Assembly (NCBI GenBank): GCA_012031475.1
Contig: JAAUTJ010000344.1
Coordinates: 1 to 5,870 of the forward strand
Direction of reading: 5' to 3'
DNA length: 5,870 nt
From: Leptolyngbyaceae cyanobacterium SM1_3_5
GTDB lineage: Bacteria > Cyanobacteriota > Cyanobacteriia > Elainellales > Elainellaceae
Shown here: in pieces, positions 1 through 4,663 of the stretch
Layout: the number at the start of each line of letters is the position of its first letter
Numbering within the stretch: the first letter of the stretch is position 1
Made by a program: the position numbers and the translations under genes
The notes under the pieces: generated by a model
What the model was told of the DNA's origin: nothing
The model's database searches: none
Seen by the model: only the letters and a program-made list of their open reading frames with translations

Positions 1-263
1 AGCACGGCTCCAGTCGTCAAGCCGATGATGCCAATTCTGCCCGCGTCACTTGCAGCACAGGCGAGCGCGATCGCCACAATGCCGACCAGCAGATGAATCC
101 GAAAGTTGCGCTGCGTCAAAAACGCATAGCGAACGCCTGCCCAAGCGTAGCGAAAGCTGACAAACAAGCTAGGGGCGACCTGCCAAGCCAAATCTCGATT
201 CAGGGTTCCCGACTGGGCTGGGCTAAACGGCGATCGCGGGGCATCGGTCATAGGGTGGTGCAT
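1..263 (-). CDS. dgkA: diacylglycerol kinase family protein (DgkA), 5' part only
   Basis: Integral-membrane lipid kinase of the prokaryotic DgkA family, which phosphorylates diacylglycerol or undecaprenol with ATP in the inner membrane and so feeds lipid recycling and cell-wall precursor carriers. About 87 residues are visible. A polar, Pro/Ser-rich N-terminus of about 30 residues is followed by FVSFRYAWAGVRYAF and TQRNFRIH, the amphipathic entry segment typical of this family, then a first membrane helix (LLVGIVAIALACAA) and the start of a second (GIIGLTTGAVL). The catalytic Glu and Asn residues of the family would lie beyond the left edge, so activity cannot be judged. Starts at ATG 263 or ATG 251 (reading MTDAPRS) are both possible; neither has a clear Shine-Dalgarno sequence, and the frame stays open upstream to about 335 without an ATG. 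It lies 133 bp downstream of ybeY on the same strand, consistent with co-transcription. Confidence 0.85.
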   Translation of the reverse strand, partial: MHHPMTDAPRSPFSPAQSGTLNRDLAWQVAPSLFVSFRYAWAGVRYAFLTQRNFRIHLLVGIVAIALACAASDAGRIGIIGLTTGAV

Positions 264-361
264 ATTCAAGCAACATCGGCAGGTGAACAAGCAGCGTCGG
301 CCAAATCCAGCATTCCCTGCGGATTGGTTTTCTTACCAAAGTTTACAGGCGCGATCGACCT

Positions 362-390
362 GTGAGATCCATCGATCGATCAGATTTCAC
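362..390 (-). other. imperfect inverted repeat between ybeY and dgkA
   Basis: GTGAGATC (362-369) and GATTTCAC (383-390) form an 8-bp inverted repeat with one mismatch around a CGATCG-rich 13-base loop. It lies just downstream of the ybeY stop codon and upstream of dgkA. It could be a weak hairpin in the transcript that affects read-through or RNA processing. No T-run follows on the minus strand, so it is not a standard terminator. The rest of the gap between the two genes shows nothing recognisable. Confidence 0.25.
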
Positions 391-396
391 GCTGGC

Positions 397-888
397 TTAA
401 TCATAAGCAGTCGGCATCCCCACAGTCTGTAGCAAAACTGCCTGCTGGCGCAACATTTGTTCAAGCTGTTCGTCATCGGGATGATCCCAGCCCAGCAGAT
501 GCAGCAGCCCATGCGCTGCCAGCCACGCCAATTCCTGCTCCAGCGAATAGCCTTGCGCTTTGGCCTGCCCGATCGCCGTCTCGATCGAAATCACGATATC
601 GCCCAAATACAGCGGCTCCTCCTCAGACGGCGAAGGCGCATCCACTTCCAGAGCGGCAAACGCAAGTACGTCTGTGGGCTGATCTTTCTGCCGATACCGA
701 GCGTTGAGCGCTTGAATCTCGCGATCGTCCGTCAGCCGCAAACCTAGTTCATAGGCATCGATCGGGGATTCGATCGGCTCCAGTTCCGTCAGCCAGCGCG
801 TAAACCAGCTTTGCCAGGTTTCTGAATTGACTTCAGAGGCGATCGAGCCTGCTTCCTCAACGTAAACTTCAACTTGCAGATCTTTCAT
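397..888 (-). CDS. ybeY: rRNA maturation endoribonuclease YbeY
   Basis: Metal-dependent single-strand endoribonuclease of the UPF0054 family, acting in the cytoplasm in 16S rRNA 3'-end maturation and 70S ribosome quality control. The 163-residue length is normal for the family. The diagnostic zinc motif H-x3-H-x5-H is present as HGLLHLLGWDH, with His126, His130 and His136. The preceding conserved blocks are also present: LNARYRQKDQPTDVLAF at 61-77 and GDIVIS at 96-101. The start at ATG 888 gives MKDLQVEVYVEE, which fits the family N-terminus, but no Shine-Dalgarno sequence is visible and the start codon lies in the middle of a perfect 16-bp palindrome (880-895). The gene follows the small DUF3285-type gene, separated by a double-hairpin repeat, and precedes dgkA. 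With prfB upstream, the cluster groups translation functions. The assignment is firm from the motif and context. Confidence 0.96.
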   Translation of the reverse strand: MKDLQVEVYVEEAGSIASEVNSETWQSWFTRWLTELEPIESPIDAYELGLRLTDDREIQALNARYRQKDQPTDVLAFAALEVDAPSPSEEEPLYLGDIVISIETAIGQAKAQGYSLEQELAWLAAHGLLHLLGWDHPDDEQLEQMLRQQAVLLQTVGMPTAYD

Positions 889-895
889 GAAAGAT
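880..895 (-). promoter_or_regulatory. palindrome centred on the ybeY start codon
   Basis: ATCTTTCATGAAAGAT is a perfect 16-bp palindrome. On the minus strand the ybeY ATG falls in its centre, so in the mRNA a 6-bp stem (AUCUUU/AAAGAU) would present the AUG in a 4-base loop. No Shine-Dalgarno sequence is seen upstream. A role in translation initiation, or as a protein-binding site, is inference; the symmetry itself is seen directly. Confidence 0.35.
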
Positions 896-915
896 GAATG
901 TGTGATGAACAGCCG

Positions 916-1010
916 CCCCTCACCCTAAATCCCTCTCCCTGGGGGAGAGGGACTTTGAGATCCGGTTTGGTTCCCTTCTCCCCCAGGGAGAAGGGGTTAG
1001 GGGATGAGGG
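916..1010. repeat. double-hairpin intergenic repeat (MITE-like)
   Basis: This element of about 95 bp has near-complementary outer ends: CCCCTCACCCTAAATCC at the left and GGGGTTAGGGGATGAGGG at the right. It contains two perfect hairpins: CCCTCTCCC-TGG-GGGAGAGGG (931-951, 9-bp stem) and CCCTTCTCCC-CCA-GGGAGAAGGG (973-995, 10-bp stem). The ends pair imperfectly with each other, so the whole unit can fold into a cruciform-like structure. I recall closely similar CCTCACCC-CCTCTCCC elements being highly repeated in cyanobacterial and other genomes, where they are treated as non-autonomous mobile or repeated palindromic elements. Here it sits 12 bp after the stop codon of the DUF3285-type gene and 28 bp upstream of the ybeY start, inside a likely operon, where it could act as a partial terminator, a processing site or an mRNA-stabilising structure. 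Confidence 0.8.
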
Positions 1011-1021
1011 CGGTTCGGAGT

Positions 1022-1246
1022 TCAGCGCGTCAAATACGAAACGCCGACGAAAAAAGCCAACAGGCCGATCGAGGTCAGCACAAAATGGTAGATGGATTTG
1101 CCGCGCTTGCGTACCATGTTTCGCATTGCGAGTTTGACGTAGCTCGGTGGCTTTTCGGTCTTCGGAGTCGCTTCAGTTGCAGTCGGTTCAACGGCGATCG
1201 ATTCGGGTGCGATCGCTTCACTGCCTGCGGGCAATTCTTCAGTCAT
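1022..1246 (-). CDS. DUF3285-type small single-pass membrane protein
   Basis: A 74-residue protein of unknown function that I match from memory to the cyanobacterial DUF3285 family. Residues 1-32 are acidic and Pro/Ala/Thr-rich and look disordered. Residues 33-50 (PPSYVKLAMRNMVRKRGK) form a strongly basic conserved stretch, followed by one hydrophobic membrane segment at about 52-71 (IYHFVLTSIGLLAFFVGVSY) and a short LTR tail. The basic stretch next to the membrane suggests that the N-terminus faces the cytoplasm, by the positive-inside rule. ATG 1246 is preceded by AAGGA (1254-1258) at 7-base spacing, so the start is well supported. It begins 27 bp after the prfB stop codon, so it is almost certainly co-transcribed with prfB. 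This position just downstream of prfB is, as I recall, conserved in cyanobacteria, which hints at a role near ribosomes or membranes, but no function is known. Confidence 0.88.
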   Translation of the reverse strand: MTEELPAGSEAIAPESIAVEPTATEATPKTEKPPSYVKLAMRNMVRKRGKSIYHFVLTSIGLLAFFVGVSYLTR

Positions 1247-1273
1247 GGTGTTTTCCTTGGTTGAACAGTTTTA

Positions 1274-2399
1274 CTAGACCGTTGCAGTTTCAATCATTTG
1301 GTTTTCTTGACGCAGACAGGCTTGAATAAACAAATCAAGTTCGCCATTCATCACGTCTTCGATCGCCGTTGTTTCCACATTTGTTCGCAGATCTTTTACC
1401 AGTTGATACGGGTGAAAAACATAGTTGCGAATTTGATTGCCCCAAGCTGCTTCGACCATATCGCCTCGAATGTCCGCAATTTCTTTGGCTCGCTGCTCTT
1501 GAGCAATAATTAACAGCTTGGCTTTGAGAATTGCCAGGGCTTTTTCTTTGTTTTGCAGTTGCGATCGCTCCTGCGTACACCGCACAGCTAGCCCCGTTGG
1601 AAGATGCGTAATTCGCACGGCAGTTTCGACTTTGTTGACGTTTTGCCCGCCTTTTCCTCCGGCGCGAGACGTGGTGATTTCCAAATCTTTTTCGGGAATT
1701 TCGAGGGTGACGTTGCGATCGAGAACAGGCATGACTTCCACACCCGCAAAGCTCGTTTGGCGCTTGTCGTTGGCGTTGAACGGCGAAATTCTCACCAGCC
1801 GATGTGTGCCTTTTTCGGCTTTCAAATAGCCGTAAGCATAGCGTCCAGTAATTTCCAATGTGGCCGATTTAACTCCCGCTTCATCGCCTTCAGAAATTTC
1901 GGCAAGCTGCACTTTGTAGCCGTGATCTTCGCTCCAGCGCGTATACATTCGCAGCAGCATTTCTGCCCAGTCTTGTGCGTCTGTTCCTCCGGCTCCCGCG
2001 TTGATGGTTAACACGACTCCACCGGAATCATAGGGGCCAGAAAGCAATTGTTGCAGTTCCCACTGGTCAAGTTCCCGACTTAAATTCGTGAGATTAACTT
2101 GCGCTTCTTGCAGCAAAGATTCGTCCGATTCAAGCTCCAAAAGTTCCAGAATGGCCTGCGAATCATCAAGGCGCGATCGCCATTCACCAAGCTGCTGAAC
2201 GTGCGCTTTCAGGTCACTCAGTTCTTGCAAAGTTTGCTGAGCGGAATCTTGATCGTTCCAAAAATCCGGCTGCGCGGCGACCTGTTCCAAATCTTGAATT
2301 TTGGCGTCTAGAGCAGGCAGGTCAAAGATAGTCCTGAGTTTTACCCAGGCGATCAGACAGCAGTTCAATCTCGCGTTTAATCGTCAATGCTTCTAGCAC
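1274..2399 (-). CDS. prfB: peptide chain release factor 2 (RF2), expressed by programmed +1 frameshift
   Basis: Class I release factor that recognises UGA and UAA stop codons in the ribosome and triggers hydrolysis of peptidyl-tRNA. The long open frame starts after an in-frame TGA at 2324-2322. Upstream in the other frame, 25 codons (EALTIKREIELLSDRLGKTQ then DYL) match the RF2 N-terminus and run into TAT CTT TGA C, the classical slippage site, so CTT shifts +1 and reading resumes at GAC 2323 (DLPALDAK). The joined protein is 374 residues from GTG 2399. The SPF stop-codon-recognition tripeptide then falls at 205-207 and the catalytic GGQ at 250-252, the same numbers as in E. coli RF2. The start is not ATG: GTG 2399, TTG 2408 and even ATT 2405 are in frame after an upstream TGA, with AAGGAG at 2412-2417. 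An ATG at 2368 reading MNCCLIAWVK is an out-of-frame artefact. RF2 abundance should autoregulate the shift. Confidence 0.96.
2320..2336 (-). promoter_or_regulatory. prfB programmed +1 frameshift site
   Basis: On the minus strand the sequence reads CAG GAC TAT CTT TGA C. CTT (2327-2325) is followed by the in-frame stop TGA (2324-2322), the same slippery core as in E. coli prfB. The peptidyl-tRNA can slip from CUU to UUU and resume at GAC. The Shine-Dalgarno-like AGGA (within CAGGAC) lies just upstream of TAT CTT, where E. coli has AGGGGG, so the internal stimulator is weaker but in the same place. Low RF2 slows decoding of UGA and favours the shift, giving feedback control. Confidence 0.93.
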
Positions 2400-2411
2400 A
2401 GAAATCAATTT

Positions 2412-2417
2412 CTCCTT
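2412..2417 (-). promoter_or_regulatory. ribosome binding site of prfB
   Basis: AAGGAG on the minus strand is a strong Shine-Dalgarno match. Spacing is 3 bases to TTG 2408, 6 bases to ATT 2405 and 12 bases to GTG 2399, so the best-spaced triplet is the very rare start ATT. An in-frame TGA immediately upstream (TGA CGC AAG GAG) rules out any earlier start. GTG 2399 gives the same residue numbering as E. coli RF2 and is the preferred call, but TTG cannot be excluded. Confidence 0.65.
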
Positions 2418-2433
2418 GCGTCAGTTGGCTTCC

Positions 2434-2439
2434 ATTTTA
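2434..2439 (-). promoter_or_regulatory. possible -10 element of the prfB operon
   Basis: TAAAAT (within GATAAAAT on the minus strand) matches five of six bases of the -10 consensus and would start transcription about 25-30 bases upstream of the prfB start, leaving room for the AAGGAG ribosome binding site. No good -35 hexamer is seen at 16-18 bp upstream, so the promoter would be -35-independent or activator-dependent. This is a weak call. Confidence 0.3.
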
Positions 2440-2496
2440 TCTTCATCCCGATCGCCCCGACCGATCATCCCCCTTTCCGATCGCTCAAACCCGTGC

Positions 2497-2536
2497 AGAC
2501 GCGAGATCTCGCGTCTCACCTGAAATCTCGCGTCTC
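2497..2536. repeat. 20-bp palindrome plus a third half copy (dispersed GAGACGCGAGAT repeat, copy 1)
   Basis: AGACGCGAGATCTCGCGTCT (2497-2516) is a perfect 20-bp palindrome. The arm ATCTCGCGTCTC recurs at 2525-2536, 19 bp downstream of the same arm at 2506-2517. The complete 20-bp palindrome occurs again at 4516-4535. It resembles the GAGACGCG...CGCGTCTC palindromes that I recall being scattered through intergenic DNA of filamentous cyanobacteria. It lies upstream of prfB, so a regulatory role is conceivable, but the second copy between convergent genes favours a dispersed repeat. Confidence 0.8.
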
Positions 2537-2614
2537 GACACCCAAACCGCGATCGAAGCTTCTCAATGGTCAACCACGCCATACCTCAATGTGTTTTTCT
2601 TTCCCAAAAGAAAG

Positions 2615-2643
2615 TTGACAGAGCTATAAACTTACGTTATCTT
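2615..2643 (+). promoter_or_regulatory. sigma-70-type promoter for the riboswitch/glycosyltransferase transcript
   Basis: A perfect -35 TTGACA (2615-2620) is followed after exactly 17 bp by TATCTT (2638-2643), which matches four of six bases of TATAAT. Transcription would begin near 2650, about 45 bases before the first conserved element of the riboswitch, and would give a leader of about 370 nt ahead of the glycosyltransferase start codon. Confidence 0.6.
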
Positions 2644-2694
2644 CAAAATCACTTACCCATAGTCAGCTTAATTTGGTTTGGCCTGCATTCCTGT

Positions 2695-2856
2695 AGCGCT
2701 CAATCCAAAGCGGAGGAACCATTTACCGGGGCTTGTCTTGAGACTGCTAAAGCAACGCTGAAAACCGTCCATGTATCGCTTTTGCGCTTTAGCACCAAGA
2801 AGGACATCTCTCAGTCCTCGCCCGTCAGCTAACTTCGTCAGCATCTGAGAGGAGCC
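2695..2856 (+). ncRNA. c-di-AMP riboswitch (ydaO-yuaA class)
   Basis: The region carries the landmarks of the ydaO-yuaA aptamer, which binds cyclic di-AMP and in known cases lowers expression when the ligand is high. GCTCAATCC (2698-2706) is followed by AGCGGAGGAACCA (2709-2721), CGGGGCTTGTC and a variable arm closed by the 9-bp stem TGCTAAAGC/GCTTTAGCA (2745-2753 with 2786-2794). Next comes the near-invariant block CCCGTCAGCTAACTTCGT (2821-2838), and GCATCTGAGAGGAG closes the unit. CTCTCAG (2808-2814) pairs perfectly with CTGAGAG (2845-2851), enclosing the conserved block as in the family. The usual closing pairing (CGCUU with AAGCG) is only partly kept here (GCT with AGC), so the outer stem is weak or shifted. 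It sits in the leader of the GT4 glycosyltransferase gene, on the same strand. Boundaries are approximate; identification rests on motif recall, not on a covariance search. Confidence 0.86.
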
Positions 2857-2884
2857 TGTTTAGACTGGCATTCTTTCATTTTTT
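2854..2884 (+). terminator. possible terminator hairpin of the riboswitch expression platform
   Basis: GCCTGTTTAGACTGGC (2854-2869) can form a stem of five pairs with one T-T mismatch and a TTAG loop, followed by ATTCTTTCATTTTTT, an interrupted T-rich tail. Its left arm starts at the last bases of the aptamer (GAGAGGAGCC), the usual place for an expression platform. The stem is weak, and control at translation start is an alternative, so this is tentative. Confidence 0.25.
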
Positions 2885-3010
2885 CAATTGAAGAAAGCTT
2901 GATCTCGTCAGTATTCCTTTGGCTGGTCAACTGCTTCGCTGTGCCTGTTCCGATCGAGGCGCGGCAGATTTTGCCTGAGCTTCTACCGGACAGGTGATTC
3001 AACTTGAATG

Positions 3011-3016
3011 AGGTGA
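3011..3016 (+). promoter_or_regulatory. ribosome binding site of the glycosyltransferase gene
   Basis: AGGTGA lies 7 bases before ATG 3024 and fixes that start. TGATT (2994-2998) and AATCA (3018-3022) flank it and could pair, hiding the site together with the small TTCAACTTGAA hairpin, so translation-level control is possible. Confidence 0.55.
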
Positions 3017-3023
3017 AATCATT

Positions 3024-4274
3024 ATGCGCTTGACTTCAGAGAACCGTGTTGCATTGATCTCCGTTTCTGGCGATCCCGCGATCGAAATTGGCCGTGAAGA
3101 GGCCGGAGGCCAAAACGTGTACGTGCGTCAGGTGGGCTTAGCTCTGGCGCAGCAAGGCTGGCAAGTGGATATGTTCACCCGCCAAACCCGCGCCGATCAA
3201 GCGTCGATCGTGCAGCACACGCCCAACTGCCGAACCATTCGGCTCAAAGCTGGAGCGATTGAGTTTATTTCTCGCGATTGCGTTTTTCCGCATCTACCCG
3301 AATTTGTCCAAGCCCTGCTCGACTTTCAGAAAGCGGAAGGGCATCGGTATTCCCTAGTTCACACCAACTACTGGCTGTCGTCCTGGGTGGGAATGCAGCT
3401 TAAAAAGCATCAGCCGCTCGTCCAGGTTCACACTTACCACTCGCTGGGCGCAATTAAGTATCAGGCGATCGACCAGATTCCGCCGATCGCTGCCAAGCGC
3501 CTGACAGTGGAAAAAACCTGCCTGGAAACCGCCGATCGGATCGTCGCAACCAGCCCGCAAGAGCAGGAACATATGCGGACTTACGTTTCCACAAAAGGCA
3601 AGATCGACATGATCCCCTGCGGCACGGATACCGATCGCTTCGGCAAAATCGATCGCGCCGCTGCCCGCACTGCTTTGGGCTTTGATTCTGACGAAAAAAT
3701 TGTGCTGTATGTCGGACGCTTTGATCCGCGCAAAGGCATTGAAACTTTGGTGCGAGCGATCGGGCAGTCCTGCCAGCGATCCCAGGTCAAGCTCGTGATC
3801 GGCGGCGGCAGCACCCCCGGACAGGTGGACGGAATCGAGCGCGATCGGATCGAGTCGATCGTGGCAGAACTGGGCTTGCAGGAAAACACGATTTTCCCCG
3901 GACAGTTGGGCGATCCCAAACTGCCGCTGTACTACGCCGCTGCCGATGTGTGCGTGGTTCCCAGCCACTATGAGCCGTTTGGACTGGTGGCGATCGAAGC
4001 GATGGCAAGTCGAACTCCGGTTGTTGCCAGCGATGTTGGCGGCTTGCAGTTCACCGTCATCCCGGAAGTGACGGGTCTGCTGGCTCCACCCAAAGATGAT
4101 TTGGCGTTTGCGGCTGCGATCGATCGGATTTTGCTCAATCCCGACTGGCGCAATCAGCTTGGACAAACGGCACGGCAGCGCGTCGAGATCGCCTTTAGCT
4201 GGCAAAGTGTCGCGATTCGGCTCAGCCAGCTTTACACCAAACTGCTCGATCAGTCGGTGCAACAGGCTGCTTAG
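3024..4274 (+). CDS. GT4-family glycosyltransferase, sucrose-phosphate-synthase/MshA-like
   Basis: A 416-residue GT-B fold retaining glycosyltransferase that would transfer sugar from a nucleotide-sugar donor to an unknown acceptor in the cytoplasm. The N-terminal acceptor domain (about 1-200) has EEAGGQNVYVRQVGLAL (25-41), the glycine-rich loop shared with sucrose synthase, sucrose-phosphate synthase and MshA enzymes, plus HTNYW (113-117) and HTYHSLG (136-142). The C-terminal donor domain has GRFDPRKG (231-238), where Arg and Lys contact phosphates, and the retaining EX7E motif EPFGLVAIE (Glu317 to Glu325). There is no C-terminal phosphatase domain, so it is not the two-domain sucrose-phosphate synthase. 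A start at ATG 3024 with AGGTGA fits. It is preceded by a c-di-AMP riboswitch, which suggests a part in osmotic or envelope homeostasis; sucrose-like compatible solute synthesis is a guess. A 302-residue open frame on the opposite strand is only its shadow. Confidence 0.93.
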   Translation: MRLTSENRVALISVSGDPAIEIGREEAGGQNVYVRQVGLALAQQGWQVDMFTRQTRADQASIVQHTPNCRTIRLKAGAIEFISRDCVFPHLPEFVQALLDFQKAEGHRYSLVHTNYWLSSWVGMQLKKHQPLVQVHTYHSLGAIKYQAIDQIPPIAAKRLTVEKTCLETADRIVATSPQEQEHMRTYVSTKGKIDMIPCGTDTDRFGKIDRAAARTALGFDSDEKIVLYVGRFDPRKGIETLVRAIGQSCQRSQVKLVIGGGSTPGQVDGIERDRIESIVAELGLQENTIFPGQLGDPKLPLYYAAADVCVVPSHYEPFGLVAIEAMASRTPVVASDVGGLQFTVIPEVTGLLAPPKDDLAFAAAIDRILLNPDWRNQLGQTARQRVEIAFSWQSVAIRLSQLYTKLLDQSVQQAA

Positions 4275-4319
4275 AAGTTCGATCGATTCTTGTCACCCCC
4301 CAATTTCGAGGAATTCCCC

Positions 4320-4505
4320 ATGTTTCAGTTAAACGACTACGCTCAACATCAAGCTTCTGGCCGCGTTGGTAAAGTGATCGGCTTCGGACATCAAATGCTC
4401 GACAGCGTGTACTTGCCCACGCTCAAAGTTCGGATTACCGATAGCAATGCACTGGTTAGCTTTCTCGAAGATGTTTCGTCTGCCTGGGTTCCGATGAAGG
4501 GGTAG
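4320..4505 (+). CDS. small conserved-looking protein of unknown function, 61 residues
   Basis: I do not recognise a named family. The protein (MFQLNDYAQHQASGRVGKVIGFG at its start) is soluble, without membrane segment, signal peptide or cysteine. Its alternating beta-type pattern, with VGKVIGFGHQM (16-26), YLPTLKVRI (31-39) and a C-terminal SFLEDVSSAWVPM, is compatible with a small SH3-like beta barrel, which is inference. GAGGAA (4308-4313) lies 7 bases before ATG 4320, a good Shine-Dalgarno sequence, so this start is preferred to TTG 4290, which would add ten residues. It begins 45 bp after the glycosyltransferase stop codon on the same strand with no clear terminator between, so it probably shares the riboswitch-controlled transcript and may work with that enzyme. 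Confidence 0.8.
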   Translation: MFQLNDYAQHQASGRVGKVIGFGHQMLDSVYLPTLKVRITDSNALVSFLEDVSSAWVPMKG

Positions 4506-4515
4506 AGGGGTGTTG

Positions 4516-4535
4516 AGACGCGAGATCTCGCGTCT
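4516..4535. repeat. 20-bp palindrome (dispersed GAGACGCGAGAT repeat, copy 2)
   Basis: AGACGCGAGATCTCGCGTCT is identical to 2497-2516. It folds as an 8-bp stem with a GATC loop, 10 bp after the stop codon of the 61-residue gene, between two convergent genes. No T-run follows, so a terminator role is unproven. The remaining 4536-4663 shows only a weak GCAAAAGGGG/CCCTTTGC pairing that could help end transcription from either side. Confidence 0.8.
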
Positions 4536-4663
4536 GTACGAGTTGGTTGGCGGTTAGTTTATATCGCCGATCGATTCTGAGCCTGCCGCCCGCCCACTGT
4601 AACCCTGGTTGCAAAAGGGGCGTCGATCCGTATCGTCCCTTTGCACAATCAGCGTTGTGGCGA

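Larger units (their letters stand above)
2400..3023. other. divergent intergenic region between prfB and the glycosyltransferase gene
   Basis: This 624-bp stretch carries no credible protein gene; the short open frames in it have no recognisable features and overlap the riboswitch. From left to right it contains the prfB ribosome binding site and possible -10 element, a 20-bp palindrome with an extra half copy (2497-2536), a plus-strand promoter (2615-2643), a c-di-AMP riboswitch (about 2695-2856), a possible expression-platform hairpin (2854-2884), about 120 bp of leader with no clear structure beyond the small hairpin GGCAGATTTTGCC, and the Shine-Dalgarno sequence of the glycosyltransferase gene. 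Confidence 0.75.

Noticed and set aside
93..365. 90-codon plus-strand open frame at the left end
   Set aside because: It is antisense to dgkA, whose membrane-kinase N-terminus is recognisable on the minus strand.
1604..2011. 135-codon plus-strand open frame over prfB
   Set aside because: It is fully antisense to the GGQ/SPF region of prfB; its composition is Phe/Ser/Arg-rich and shows no family features.
2324..2368. ATG 2368 as start of prfB (MNCCLIAWVK...)
   Set aside because: The first 15 residues do not resemble RF2 and come from the non-coding frame over the leader; the true N-terminus lies in the other frame and joins by the +1 shift.
2497..2536. CRISPR-like repeats
   Set aside because: There are only two and a half short palindromic units, with no regular spacer array and no cas genes.
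2387..2832. Two short plus-strand open frames (80 and 88 codons) upstream of the glycosyltransferase
   Set aside because: They overlap the palindrome, the promoter and the riboswitch, have no good ribosome binding site and no protein-like features.
3354..4262. 302-codon open frame on the minus strand across the glycosyltransferase gene
   Set aside because: It is antisense to a gene with clear GT4 motifs, its product is rich in His/Arg/Asp/Gln without domain features, and its length follows from the GC-rich, CGATCG-rich codon use of the real gene.
3024..4274. Calling the glycosyltransferase sucrose-phosphate synthase outright
   Set aside because: The N-terminal loop is shared by several GT4 enzymes, there is no phosphatase domain, and acceptor specificity cannot be read from the sequence.
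4535..4663. Strong bidirectional terminator between the convergent genes
   Set aside because: The palindrome has no T-run on either side and the GCAAAAGGGG/CCCTTTGC pairing is bulged, so it was not listed as a terminator.
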